The notes below the pieces were generated by a model that was not told the DNA's origin, did no database searches, and saw only the letters and a program-made list of their open reading frames with translations. From NCBI GenBank assembly GCA_030834415.1, contig JAURFH010000004.1, forward strand, positions 1 to 44,244: a stretch of DNA of 44,244 nt, given 5' to 3'. Every line of letters begins with the position of its first letter. Position 1 is the first letter of the stretch. Positions 9,094 through 16,911 of the stretch are shown here, piece after piece. A program made the position numbers and the translations under genes. This DNA comes from Verrucomicrobiota bacterium (GTDB lineage Bacteria > Verrucomicrobiota > Verrucomicrobiia > Limisphaerales > JAEYXS01).

Positions 9094-10503
9094 TCAGGGG
9101 GCGATGACAGGGTGGGTGAGTTGGTGAATGACGCTTACGGCCTGGCTGGTGACTTCTTTCACAGGGTTCTCACCTTGTACTTTGCGCAGCAAACCGGACT
9201 TTGCGTAGTGTTCGATGAGTGGTTCGGTCTGAGCGTGAAAGGTTTTCAGCCGGGACCGAACAGTGGTGGCGTTGTCATCATCACGCTGGATGAGCGGGCC
9301 GCCGCAGAGGTCGCAGACTCCAGATTTGGCGGGTGGTTTGAATTGAAGGTGATAAGGCGCCTGGCAGTCACGACAGATCCACCGGCCGGAGAGCCTTTGA
9401 ACTATGGCCTCATCCGAGACGGCGATGTAGATGACGCCGGAGAGATGGCGACGGAAGCGGTGCAGGATATCGGCCAAGGCCAGCGCCTGCGGCAGAGTGC
9501 GCGGGAAGCCATCCAGCACGAAACCGGGAGCGGTATCAGGCCGGGCAAGGCGTTCACGCACCATCGCATCGGTCACTTCATCCGGGACGAGTTCGCCACG
9601 GTTCATGTAGTCTCTGGCGAGACGGCCGAGGTCAGTGTCGTTCCTCAAATTTTCCCGGAAGAGGTCGCCGGTGGCGATGTGGGGGAGATTGAATTCCCGG
9701 CTGAGCGATTCTGCCTGAGTGCCTTTGCCGGAGCCGGGACCGCCGAGCAGCACCAGATTTAACTGACCCGCAATGGCACGAGTGGGGAGCAGCAAGTCTG
9801 GTTCTTGCGTGTCCAGCAGCAAGGTGAGCGGTGCGTGAGGAACCAGTTCGCTGGGCTGGGGCCGTTTCAACGTCTCATCGATGGCGAACTGGACTTCATC
9901 CACGGTGCCACGGGCATCAATGATATGAAGGCGACCGGAGCGACGGTAGTATTCCAGCACGGGGGTACAGGACCGGCGGAAGGCTTGCAGGCGGCTGTGG
10001 ACCAACTCGGGATGATCCTGGGCGATAGGGGCGAGTTCGCCATCGCACAAGTCGCATCGGCCAGCGCGGGCGGGCGGACGCAAGACGGGGTTGTAGGGCT
10101 GACGGCATTGCTGGCAGATGAGCCGGCCGGTGAGGCGCTGGATGATGAATTCTTCGGGCAGATCGAGCAGGATGGCGGCATCCAGACGTTTGCCGAGCGA
10201 GGCGAGGAGTTCGTCGAGGAAACGGGCCTGGCCTGCGGTGCGGGGGAAACCGTCAAAGAGAAGGTCACGGCCGGATTCGGATTTGCGGATGTGTTCCTCG
10301 ATCATGGCTTCGACGACCTCGTCGGGGACCAGTTCACCGGTGTCCATGTATTTTCGGGCGAGCAGGCCGAGGGCGGTCTGGCGGGTGACCTGATCGCGGA
10401 AGAGGTCACCGGTGGAGAAATGCTGGAGATCAAGCGCCCCGGCGAGCGCGGTGCTCTGGGTGCCTTTACCGGCACCCGTGGGACCAAGGAGGGCGATGTT
10501 CAT
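9094..10503 (-). CDS. adk: Tandem (fused) adenylate kinase, two complete ADK domains
   Basis: The 469-residue protein contains two adenylate kinases in a row. Domain 1 (1 to ~220) has P-loop GPTGAGKGT, STGDLFR, DGFPRT and a zinc lid with Cys130, 133, 150 and 153. Domain 2 (~248-469) has P-loop GGPGSGKGT, ATGDLFR, DGFPRT and lid cysteines 377, 380, 397 and 400. Each catalyses ATP + AMP to 2 ADP in the cytosol. Domain 2 keeps the lid residues RDDD...R. Domain 1 has IAQD at the same place, so Arg and Asp residues that close the lid are missing and it may be weaker or regulatory. The gene lies directly upstream of the polyphosphate:AMP phosphotransferase and probably shares its transcript. Single-domain ADK is about 215 residues, so the fusion is unusual. 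Confidence 0.93.
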   Translation of the reverse strand: MNIALLGPTGAGKGTQSTALAGALDLQHFSTGDLFRDQVTRQTALGLLARKYMDTGELVPDEVVEAMIEEHIRKSESGRDLLFDGFPRTAGQARFLDELLASLGKRLDAAILLDLPEEFIIQRLTGRLICQQCRQPYNPVLRPPARAGRCDLCDGELAPIAQDHPELVHSRLQAFRRSCTPVLEYYRRSGRLHIIDARGTVDEVQFAIDETLKRPQPSELVPHAPLTLLLDTQEPDLLLPTRAIAGQLNLVLLGGPGSGKGTQAESLSREFNLPHIATGDLFRENLRNDTDLGRLARDYMNRGELVPDEVTDAMVRERLARPDTAPGFVLDGFPRTLPQALALADILHRFRRHLSGVIYIAVSDEAIVQRLSGRWICRDCQAPYHLQFKPPAKSGVCDLCGGPLIQRDDDNATTVRSRLKTFHAQTEPLIEHYAKSGLLRKVQGENPVKEVTSQAVSVIHQLTHPVIAP

Positions 10504-10614
10504 GGTATTGGGGAAGGTTGGATTTTGATTAGAACATAAGCTTTGAGCGAAAAACTAGCTTCCCCGATTTTGGTCAAACCGGTGCGGGAATTGATTGGGC
10601 GCGGGGGAATCTGT

Positions 10615-10965
10615 TCAGGAGAAGGCATCCCAAACGGCTGCAATCACGAAGCCGACGAGCCAGGCGGTTCCCCACACAGCGAGTGCGATGCGTTGATTCA
10701 GGGGCAAGCCTTCGAGAAAGAGCGATTTGGGCTTCAACTCCGGGCTTTTCAAGGAGAGATCTTTGTCGCGGGTGCGCTTGTTCCAAATGGCCAGCCAGCA
10801 GGGTATGAGGATGAAATTGAGCAGCGCCATTCCGACTTCCACCGGCTCCGGTTCCTCCAGCCTGGTGAACTGGCGGGTGGCAATCTGATGGATGTACATG
10901 CCGATGGTGGTGCCAGCGGCAAAGTAAAAGATGGCGATGAACTTGATGCCGAAGAGCTGGAGCAT
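10615..10965 (-). CDS. Small membrane protein of unknown function
   Basis: This 116-residue protein has three predicted transmembrane helices, about 5-27, 45-61 and 92-113, with a charged loop (NKRTRDKDLSLKSPELKPKS) between the second and third. I do not recognise a family. Its start is only five bases downstream of the stop of the DUF1287 gene, so the two are probably co-transcribed. A gap of about 110 bases separates it from the adenylate kinase downstream. Confidence 0.7.
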   Translation of the reverse strand: MLQLFGIKFIAIFYFAAGTTIGMYIHQIATRQFTRLEEPEPVEVGMALLNFILIPCWLAIWNKRTRDKDLSLKSPELKPKSLFLEGLPLNQRIALAVWGTAWLVGFVIAAVWDAFS

Positions 10966-10970
10966 GGATT

Positions 10971-11609
10971 CTATTGGAGGCGATAGTGTCCGGTGATCTG
11001 GTAGCCGAACAGGAGGTCTTCCTCCTGCGTGCCTCTGCCTATGTTGTGGATGATGAGCGGTGTGCTGTTGGCGGTACGGCGCTCAGAGACCAAGCCGATG
11101 TGGGCTATGCCGCGGCCGAGATCCCATGTCACGATATCGCCGGGAAGGTAATCGGCAGGTTTTTGGGTGACCGGCTTGGAATAACCTTTGCGTGTGAAAT
11201 AGGTCATCAAGTTTGGGACACGGCGGTGGTCAATGTTGCGGTCAGGCTGCTTGAGTCCCCAGTTCTTTGGGTAAGCAGAGAAGTTTTGTCGCATGTCCTC
11301 GTGGACTTCCTTTTGCAGGTCGAGGGATTGCTGGCGGAGGGCGCGGATGATCACGTCGGTGCAGACCCCGCTTTCCATCGGGACATCGCCGCCGGGGTAG
11401 GTGAGGGTGCGGTAGGCGGGATCGTAGGATTTGGTGACACCGATTTGGCTGCGAGCGGCAGTGACGAGTTTCGGAGCGCTGATCTCGGCGGCGGAGCAGA
11501 GGAGAGGAATGAAAAACAAGAAACATCCAACAACCAACATCGAACGCCGAACATCGAAAGCAGAAGTACCGATGCGTGCTTTGATCTGCTTTGAAAATCG
11601 GTTGCTCAT
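10971..11609 (-). CDS. DUF1287 (YijF-like) exported protein, NlpC/P60-type fold
   Basis: The conserved part begins at LVTAARSQIGVTKSYDPAY and includes YPGGDVP, GVCTDVIIRALR, DHRRVPNLMTYF, PGDIVTW and GIAHIGLVS. This is the DUF1287 pattern. The Cys in GVCTD and the His in AHIG could form a papain-like pair as in NlpC/P60 hydrolases, but activity is not established for the family. An N-terminal hydrophobic segment (MLVVGCFLFFIPLLCSA) looks like a signal peptide. The frame opens at 11726, but those residues overlap the upstream glycosyltransferase and look like noise. ATG 11609 gives a basic N-region before the hydrophobic core and is used; ATG 11540 is an alternative. The N-region is partly encoded by a 14-base tandem repeat (11522-11563). 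Confidence 0.83.
   Translation of the reverse strand: MSNRFSKQIKARIGTSAFDVRRSMLVVGCFLFFIPLLCSAAEISAPKLVTAARSQIGVTKSYDPAYRTLTYPGGDVPMESGVCTDVIIRALRQQSLDLQKEVHEDMRQNFSAYPKNWGLKQPDRNIDHRRVPNLMTYFTRKGYSKPVTQKPADYLPGDIVTWDLGRGIAHIGLVSERRTANSTPLIIHNIGRGTQEEDLLFGYQITGHYRLQ
11522..11563. repeat. Three imperfect 14-base tandem repeats beginning AACATC
   Basis: AACATC recurs exactly every 14 bases at 11522, 11536 and 11550, each followed by a related C/G-A-A-rich eight-base tail. The array lies inside the N-terminal coding part of the DUF1287 gene. I recall similar AACATCGAAC-type strings at many intergenic sites of Pedosphaera-like genomes, so this may be a copy of a dispersed family. Confidence 0.65.
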
Positions 11610-11706
11610 ATTTGATGACGACAGGGCGGCGGGGAAGTCTTTGGTTTGGGACGGCGTGGAAGCCATCCTTAACAACACAGAGGAAGCGCTTGCGTTGGCG
11701 GCTGGT

Positions 11707-12405
11707 TCATTCGCGTTTGGAGTCATACCAGATGTCGAGGCCTTGGCGGCTTTGGAGGCCCTTGGGACCTTTCACACCGACAGTAAACAGGGTGCGAATA
11801 AAATACCAGCAGGAGTAGGTGCGGGCCTTGCGACCGGAGGTGAGGACTTTGCCGGTGGCGAGGACGAAACGGCCCTGCCGCTTGAGTGCGAAGACCATGA
11901 GCGCGTCCTCGGCAGCGTAATAGTTCTCATCGAAGCCACCGGTGGCTTTGTAGGCGGTGCGGGTGCAGAAAAGCGAGGAGCCACCGGGCTGTTTCAGGAT
12001 GAGGATGAGGGCCAGGAAAATGGGATAGCCCAGATAGAACCATGGCGGGAGTGGCTTATCAAAAGCCGGAACACCACCACCACCGGCGGCGCCTTTATCA
12101 AGAGCACTGAGGGCTGAGCGGAGGTAGAGCGGGTTGATGAGGGTGTCAGCGTCGATGAAGAAGAGGTAATCGCCCAAGGCGGCACGGGCACCGGAATTGC
12201 GGGTGGCGGCGATATGGCGGTAAGTGACGTGGATGACGCGTGCGCCGGATCGTTCCGCGAGGGTGGCGGTATCGTCGGTTGAAGCATCGTTCACGACGAT
12301 GATCTCAAATGATCTCCCGGCAGGTTGGACCGCATCCCGGATGGAGGCGATGCAAGCAGTGATGCCTGCCGCTTCATTGTGTGCCGGAATGATGAAGGAA
12401 ATCAT
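11707..12405 (-). CDS. Glycosyltransferase family 2
   Basis: Starting at ATG 12405, the 232-residue protein opens directly with the GT-A fold: MISFIIPAHNEAAGITACI, then FEIIVVNDASTDDTA. The metal-binding DxD equivalent is FFIDADT, and the acceptor-side loop is GGFDENYYAAEDALM (ED motif). One hydrophobic stretch (PPWFYLGYPIFLALILIL) suggests membrane association. GT2 enzymes use a nucleotide sugar to extend polysaccharides or glycolipids. The frame could open at 12555, but the first 50 residues are not family-like, so the shorter start is preferred. It heads the minus-strand run that ends with the polyphosphate enzyme. Donor and acceptor are unknown. Confidence 0.88.
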   Translation of the reverse strand: MISFIIPAHNEAAGITACIASIRDAVQPAGRSFEIIVVNDASTDDTATLAERSGARVIHVTYRHIAATRNSGARAALGDYLFFIDADTLINPLYLRSALSALDKGAAGGGGVPAFDKPLPPWFYLGYPIFLALILILKQPGGSSLFCTRTAYKATGGFDENYYAAEDALMVFALKRQGRFVLATGKVLTSGRKARTYSCWYFIRTLFTVGVKGPKGLQSRQGLDIWYDSKRE

Positions 12406-12566
12406 TAGGTTGTTCTTAGTTGGACCTAGAATAACCCACATTAGTGCCTGAACAAGGGGAAGGCGGTCCGGCTTCAATGAGCTTTCATTCTTAGTTCCCA
12501 GAAAAAAGTGACTGGGGAAATTTTTTAAGATGAGAAGGTGAAAGAGATGGTGCATGTTAAGTAGTA

Positions 12567-13028
12567 ATGATTGCCCCCGTGATGTTTAAGAAGCTGCTGC
12601 CGCTGGCATGTGCCTGGGCAGAGGAACAGGAAGCCATTATCCAACGGGATGGGGTGCCGCTGACGGACAGGCTGCTGGCGGATGCGCGGCGGATCGGTGT
12701 GCGGCTGCCAGAACAGGTGCGTTTGCGTGTGGTGGAACAGGTCCCAGTGCCGACGAATCCTTTGTTACGTGCAGCTGCGGAAGAGACGGGATTGCTCTCG
12801 CCACTCACGGCGGGGTTGACCTTGCGCTACGGGATTTTCATCCGGGCGGATTGCTGGGGCGATCGGCAACTTGTTGCGCATGAATTGGTGCATACGATGC
12901 AGTATGAGCGCTTGGGCGGGTTCGCGCCGTTTCTGGAGCAGTATCTGCAAGAGTGCCTGACTTTGGGGTATCCTAACGGGGAGCTGGAACAGGAGGCACG
13001 TAGGATGGAGAAGGACTATGAGGGGTAA
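12567..13028 (+). CDS. Small HExxH-motif protein, putative zinc metallopeptidase-like
   Basis: The protein has 153 residues. Near its C-terminus is VAHELVHTMQYERLGGF, with HELVH at 105-109, the zinc-binding motif of gluzincin-type peptidases. It resembles the DUF4157-like group, in which HExxH is followed by a short Q-Y stretch and a Tyr/Glu-rich helix (EQYLQECL). The Glu in that helix (about 125-130) could be the third zinc ligand. There is no signal peptide, so a cytoplasmic protein is likely. It is divergent from the GT2 gene with about 160 bases between. Peptidase activity is not shown by sequence alone, and the protein is small for a full enzyme. Confidence 0.72.
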   Translation: MIAPVMFKKLLPLACAWAEEQEAIIQRDGVPLTDRLLADARRIGVRLPEQVRLRVVEQVPVPTNPLLRAAAEETGLLSPLTAGLTLRYGIFIRADCWGDRQLVAHELVHTMQYERLGGFAPFLEQYLQECLTLGYPNGELEQEARRMEKDYEG

Positions 13029-13428
13029 GTCACTGAGGAATGACTAATGACGAAATCCGAATGACGAAGGAATGAGCAATGAAGAATGGTGGAGCGATTT
13101 ACTGCAAAAACTGAGAGAGCGCATAGCAGAGTTTTTCATATTCGACGGTGCTTTTTTTGATTTGTTTTTAGGGGTTTTAAGCGGGCTTCAATGGATGTTG
13201 TTTCGGGTCAACAGGTTGCGTGGCTGGAAAAGGAGCATAGGCAAAATGGACCAGGGACAGCGGATGTCCTACACCCCCCTGCTAAAATGCGAGGTATGAA
13301 AGTGAAATAATGAAAGAGGAGTTCTAGAATGAAGAACAGAAGAAGCAACGTAATGAGAGTTCAGGTTGCGGATGAATTGGTTTTGAAATTGGGGTGGAAT
13401 CAAACGAGTTTTGGGGCATCATAAGTAT
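13029..13428. other. 400-base intergenic region with one repeat copy and no convincing gene
   Basis: The stretch holds a copy of the GAATGACGAAGGAATGA repeat (13051-13075). It also holds a 75-residue open frame (13072-13299) that begins inside the repeat, lacks a family match or Shine-Dalgarno, and is left out as unlikely. The last 100 bases are probably the promoter region of the MsrP gene, though I see no strong -35/-10 pair. Confidence 0.5.
13051..13075 (+). repeat. Dispersed repeat copy (GAATGACGAAGGAATGA core)
   Basis: The 25 bases share their core with the inverted pair at 37578-37603 and 37670-37694: CGAAATC, then GAATG and AAGGAATGA. It lies just after the stop of the HExxH gene. Confidence 0.7.
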
Positions 13429-14370
13429 ATGGCTCACATCATCATTCGACCAGATTGGTATCTCGCGGAGAAGGAAGCGACGTCGGAGCGGGTTTATTGG
13501 GAGCGGCGTAAGTTTCTGAAGCAATTGGGGTATGGCGGGGCGAGTGCCTTGCTAGGGATGGCGGGAGTGTCGTCCATGGGGGCGGCTGAAGCCAAGGCGG
13601 TGTATCCGTATGCGCGGAACAAGGATTACAATCCGGGCTGGCCGTTGACGAATGAGAAGAAAGCCAGCACCTGGAACAATTTCTACGAGTTCACCACGAG
13701 CAAAGCCAATGTGCATCTGATGGTGGACAAGTTTGTGATCGATCCGTGGAGGATCGATATCGGCGGACTGGTGGAGAATCCGCTGAAGATAGATGTGCGT
13801 GAGTTGATCGGTATGATGCCGTTGGAGGAGCGGGTCTATCGTTTCCGCTGTGTGGAGGGGTGGTCGATGGTGGTGCCTTGGACCGGATTCCCGCTCAGCA
13901 AACTGATCGAGAAGGTAAAGCCGAAGGCGGAAGCGAAGTTCGTGAAGTTCACTACGTTTAACCGGCCGGACCAAGCCCCGGGCATGCGGCGCGGTTATCC
14001 GTGGCCTTATGTGGAGGGCTTGCGGATGGATGAGGCGATGCATCCGCTGACGTTGGTGACCACTGGCGTGTATGGAAAAGCACTGCCGAAGCAGTTCGGG
14101 GCTCCGATCCGGATGATTGTGCCGTGGAAGTATGGTTACAAGGGCGGCAAATCCATCGAGAAGATCGAGTTTGTGGCGACACAGCCGAAGACTTTTTGGG
14201 AGACGTTGTCGCCGGAGGAATATCCGTTTGAATCGAACGTGGATCCTGCTGTGCCGCATCCTCGCTGGTCGCAAGCCACGGAAGAAGTGATCGATACGGG
14301 GATACGGATCAGGACGCAGAAATACAACGGGTATGCGGAGCAGGTGGCGAAGCTTTATGCGAAAGGTTAG
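13429..14370 (+). CDS. msrP: Protein-methionine-sulfoxide reductase catalytic subunit MsrP (YedY), Tat-exported
   Basis: MsrP is a periplasmic molybdopterin enzyme that reduces methionine sulfoxide in oxidised envelope proteins. The Tat signal is ERRKFLKQLGYGGASALLG at about 25-43. The molybdenum ligand is Cys141 in YRFRCVEGWSMVVPW, matching the E. coli site. Other family stretches are NFYEFTTSK, GLVENPLKIDVRELI and PIRMIVPWKYGYKGGKSI. An upstream TTG (13411) is in frame, but ATG 13429 gives the usual start and 313 residues. The membrane haem partner MsrQ (YedZ) is not next to it; the electron donor is either elsewhere in the genome or different. The NAD(P)HX repair gene follows after 20 bases. 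Confidence 0.95.
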   Translation: MAHIIIRPDWYLAEKEATSERVYWERRKFLKQLGYGGASALLGMAGVSSMGAAEAKAVYPYARNKDYNPGWPLTNEKKASTWNNFYEFTTSKANVHLMVDKFVIDPWRIDIGGLVENPLKIDVRELIGMMPLEERVYRFRCVEGWSMVVPWTGFPLSKLIEKVKPKAEAKFVKFTTFNRPDQAPGMRRGYPWPYVEGLRMDEAMHPLTLVTTGVYGKALPKQFGAPIRMIVPWKYGYKGGKSIEKIEFVATQPKTFWETLSPEEYPFESNVDPAVPHPRWSQATEEVIDTGIRIRTQKYNGYAEQVAKLYAKG

Positions 14371-14390
14371 GTGACACAGGGGGAACCAAA

Positions 14391-15800
14391 ATGGGGATAC
14401 CGGTCATATCAGTGGAGCAGATGAGACGATGGGAAGCGGCGTCCTGGGAAGCAGGACGGCGGGAGGAGGAGGTCATTGCACAGGTGGGCAAACTGCTGGC
14501 GGAGCGGGTGATGAAACTCACGCAGCCGGGGGATGCGGTTTTCATTTTAGCCGGTAAGGGGAACAATGGCGCGGATGCCCGGGCGATGGAGGTGCATCTG
14601 CTGGAGCGGCGATTGATGGTGATGAAGGTGGTGGAACCGCTGCGTGCCTTGGGTAAAGTGAAGGAGTTGTTGGGCCGCAAACCCGCACTGATTGTGGATG
14701 GCTTGTTCGGCATCGGCTTGAACCGGGACCTCTCGCCGGATTGGTGTGCCGTGATCGATGCGGTGAATGAATCGGGCTGCCGGGTGTTATCGGTGGATAC
14801 TCCATCAGGGCTCGATGCGCAGACGGGCGCAGTATGTGGCGCGGCGGTGAAGGCGACATGGACGGTAACTCTGGGCGCGCCGAAGCCGGGATTGATCGAA
14901 GCGAAGGCGGCGCAGTACATCGGCAGGCTGGAAGTGGTGACGGATATCGGTTTGGTGCCGTGTACAGAGGAGGGGGAGTTGGAGTGGGTTGCGGCGATGG
15001 ATTTCAACGGGTTTCCTCCGGCACGGCCAGTGGACGGTCACAAGGGGACGTTTGGGCATGTCGTGATACTGGGTGGCAGTATGGGGTATCACGGGGCAGC
15101 GGTATTGGCGGCCAGAGCGGCGCAACGCGCGATGCCGGGTTTGGTGACACTTTGTGTACCGGAGGCGGTGTATGTGCCGGTGGCGTCGCAGTTGCAGAGT
15201 GTGATGGTACATCCATGGCGGGCCGGATGGAATTTGCCTGGCAGCACGAGCGCGGTGGTCTTGGGGCCGGGTTTGGCGGCAGAGGGGATTCCCGCCGAGA
15301 TGAAACAATTTGCCATTGAACTCTGGCGGAGTGCGCACATGCCGGTGATCGCGGATGCCAGTGCCTTGGACTGGATTCCCGCGGGACCCGTGGATGGCGA
15401 GGCCCTGCGCGTGATCACGCCGCATCCGGGTGAAGCCGCGAGGATGTTGAATTGGACTACGGGACAGGTCCAAGGAGAGCGGGCAGAGGCTTTGAGAGAG
15501 CTGTCAGCCAAGTGGGGCCGGGCATGGGTGGTTTTGAAGGGGAGGCATACTTTGGTGGGCCGGGCGACTGGGAAAATCGCGTTGAATTCATCGGGGAACC
15601 AAGGCTTGGCTCAGGGCGGGAGTGGGGATGTGCTGGCGGGGTATCTGGGTGGCTTGCTGGCGCAGCCGCGACTTCGGGGTGAGGTTTCTAAAACTATTGC
15701 TTATGGAGTGTGGCAGCACGGGGTGGCGGCGGATGCCTTGGCGGCAGAAAAACGGTGCTGGAGCATAGAGGAGGTATTGCCTTGGCTGGGCTTAATTTAA
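14391..15800 (+). CDS. nnr: Bifunctional NAD(P)HX epimerase / ADP- or ATP-dependent NAD(P)HX dehydratase
   Basis: The enzyme repairs damaged, hydrated NADH and NADPH in the cytosol. The N domain (1 to ~205) is the YjeF-type epimerase with AGKGNNGADA and VDTPSGLDAQTG. The C domain (~210-469) is the ribokinase-like dehydratase, with KGTFGHVVILGGS, VITPHPGEAARML, WVVLKGRHTLV and the active-site GLAQGGSGDVLAG. Length and order match E. coli Nnr (about 515). The usual GNNGGDG loop reads GNNGADA here, but the Asp is kept. It follows msrP by 20 bases and is likely co-transcribed, pairing protein and cofactor repair. Confidence 0.95.
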   Translation: MGIPVISVEQMRRWEAASWEAGRREEEVIAQVGKLLAERVMKLTQPGDAVFILAGKGNNGADARAMEVHLLERRLMVMKVVEPLRALGKVKELLGRKPALIVDGLFGIGLNRDLSPDWCAVIDAVNESGCRVLSVDTPSGLDAQTGAVCGAAVKATWTVTLGAPKPGLIEAKAAQYIGRLEVVTDIGLVPCTEEGELEWVAAMDFNGFPPARPVDGHKGTFGHVVILGGSMGYHGAAVLAARAAQRAMPGLVTLCVPEAVYVPVASQLQSVMVHPWRAGWNLPGSTSAVVLGPGLAAEGIPAEMKQFAIELWRSAHMPVIADASALDWIPAGPVDGEALRVITPHPGEAARMLNWTTGQVQGERAEALRELSAKWGRAWVVLKGRHTLVGRATGKIALNSSGNQGLAQGGSGDVLAGYLGGLLAQPRLRGEVSKTIAYGVWQHGVAADALAAEKRCWSIEEVLPWLGLI

Positions 15801-15862
15801 GTCGTGCGGAGGGCATTTTTGGGTTTCAATTGGCAATGAGGTTTACTAACAATTACAGAATC

Positions 15863-16885
15863 ATGCGTAATATCCTTAGTCCCTTTTTGACCGTCCTGCT
15901 GGCCGTCGGGATGCTGGTGTCGTCGCTCGGTGCCGAAGTGGTGGTGGAGAACGGCCAGGTGAAGCGGGGCAAGTTCAAGCTCAAGGATGGCACGACCATC
16001 AGCGGTGAAGTGATCGGACCGCGTGGTGATGGTGTGGCCTTCCGTTATGACGAAGGTGAGGCGAAGGGTCGCTTCTCACAGCGCTACAAGTGGGAGGAGT
16101 TCACCCAAGAGTCGTTGAAAGATTTCTTGCAGGACAGCCGGGTGAAGAAGTTTGTGGAGCTCTTGGTCGAGATCAAGACGGAGGATTTGACCACGATGCA
16201 GGAGGAGGCCATTCCGGTGCGGGCACCGCGTCCGCCGATCGATGTCAAGCCGGTGGAACTGGCGGTGCGGGAGTTTACCGGAGCGAGCATGTTAGGAGCA
16301 CTGTTTTCCGGGTCTGGTTTGATATTGCTGCTGGCGATGTATGGGGCGAACTTATTCGCCGCCTATGAGGTCGCCTATTTCCGGAATTATCATTTTGCGA
16401 TAGTGTGCGGAGTGGCTGCGGTAGTGCCACTGATCGGGCCGTTGATTTTCATCTGCCTGCCCACGAGGAGCAAAGAAGCGCCCGTGGAATACACGGGACC
16501 TGAACCGGGCGACTCGTCTGAAGAGATGGAAGAAGAGGAAGAAGTGGAGGAAGCAGCACCTGTCTATGTGGAACCGGTGCCGGTGGTGGCACAGATCCCG
16601 GCGACACAGGTTTTCCGGCGTGGTGAGGTGGCGATTAACCGGCGCTTTATCGAGACCAAGTTCGCGCCGTTCTTCCGGGTGATCATTGGAGATGCTGAGA
16701 AAGATTTGCGCCTGGTGGTGAAAGCCTCACGTGGTGAATTCATCGGCAACCGGGTGAGCAAGGTGACCCAGACAGACATGAGTCTGCAGATCACCAATGA
16801 AGCCGGGGCTTCGGTCGAAGAGACCTTTCCGATCACGGACATTTTTGAGATCCAGATCCGGCATAAGGATGCACCACCGCAATAA
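15863..16885 (+). CDS. Exported membrane protein of unknown function
   Basis: From ATG 15863 the 340-residue product begins with a signal peptide (MRNILSPFLTVLLAVGMLVSSLGA). A domain of ~110 residues with KLKDGTTISGEVIG follows, a pattern common in small beta-rich SH3-like modules of PVC bacteria. Two hydrophobic helices lie near 158-180 and 188-210. Then comes a strongly acidic linker (EEMEEEEEVEEAAP) and a C-terminal domain of ~110 residues. The frame could start at 15710, but that would overlap the nnr gene in another frame without any family-like sequence. I do not recognise the full family. It is 26 bases upstream of an adenylate-kinase-like gene and may share its transcript. Confidence 0.75.
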   Translation: MRNILSPFLTVLLAVGMLVSSLGAEVVVENGQVKRGKFKLKDGTTISGEVIGPRGDGVAFRYDEGEAKGRFSQRYKWEEFTQESLKDFLQDSRVKKFVELLVEIKTEDLTTMQEEAIPVRAPRPPIDVKPVELAVREFTGASMLGALFSGSGLILLLAMYGANLFAAYEVAYFRNYHFAIVCGVAAVVPLIGPLIFICLPTRSKEAPVEYTGPEPGDSSEEMEEEEEVEEAAPVYVEPVPVVAQIPATQVFRRGEVAINRRFIETKFAPFFRVIIGDAEKDLRLVVKASRGEFIGNRVSKVTQTDMSLQITNEAGASVEETFPITDIFEIQIRHKDAPPQ

Positions 16886-16911
16886 GTAGGGGCACCTTTT
16901 TCCAATCACGT

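Noticed and set aside
11610-11726. Longer N-terminus for the DUF1287 protein
   Set aside because: The extra residues are low-complexity, precede the signal peptide and overlap the upstream glycosyltransferase.
13072-13299. 75-residue frame in the gap before msrP
   Set aside because: It begins inside a repeat copy, lacks a ribosome site and has no recognisable family; most likely chance.
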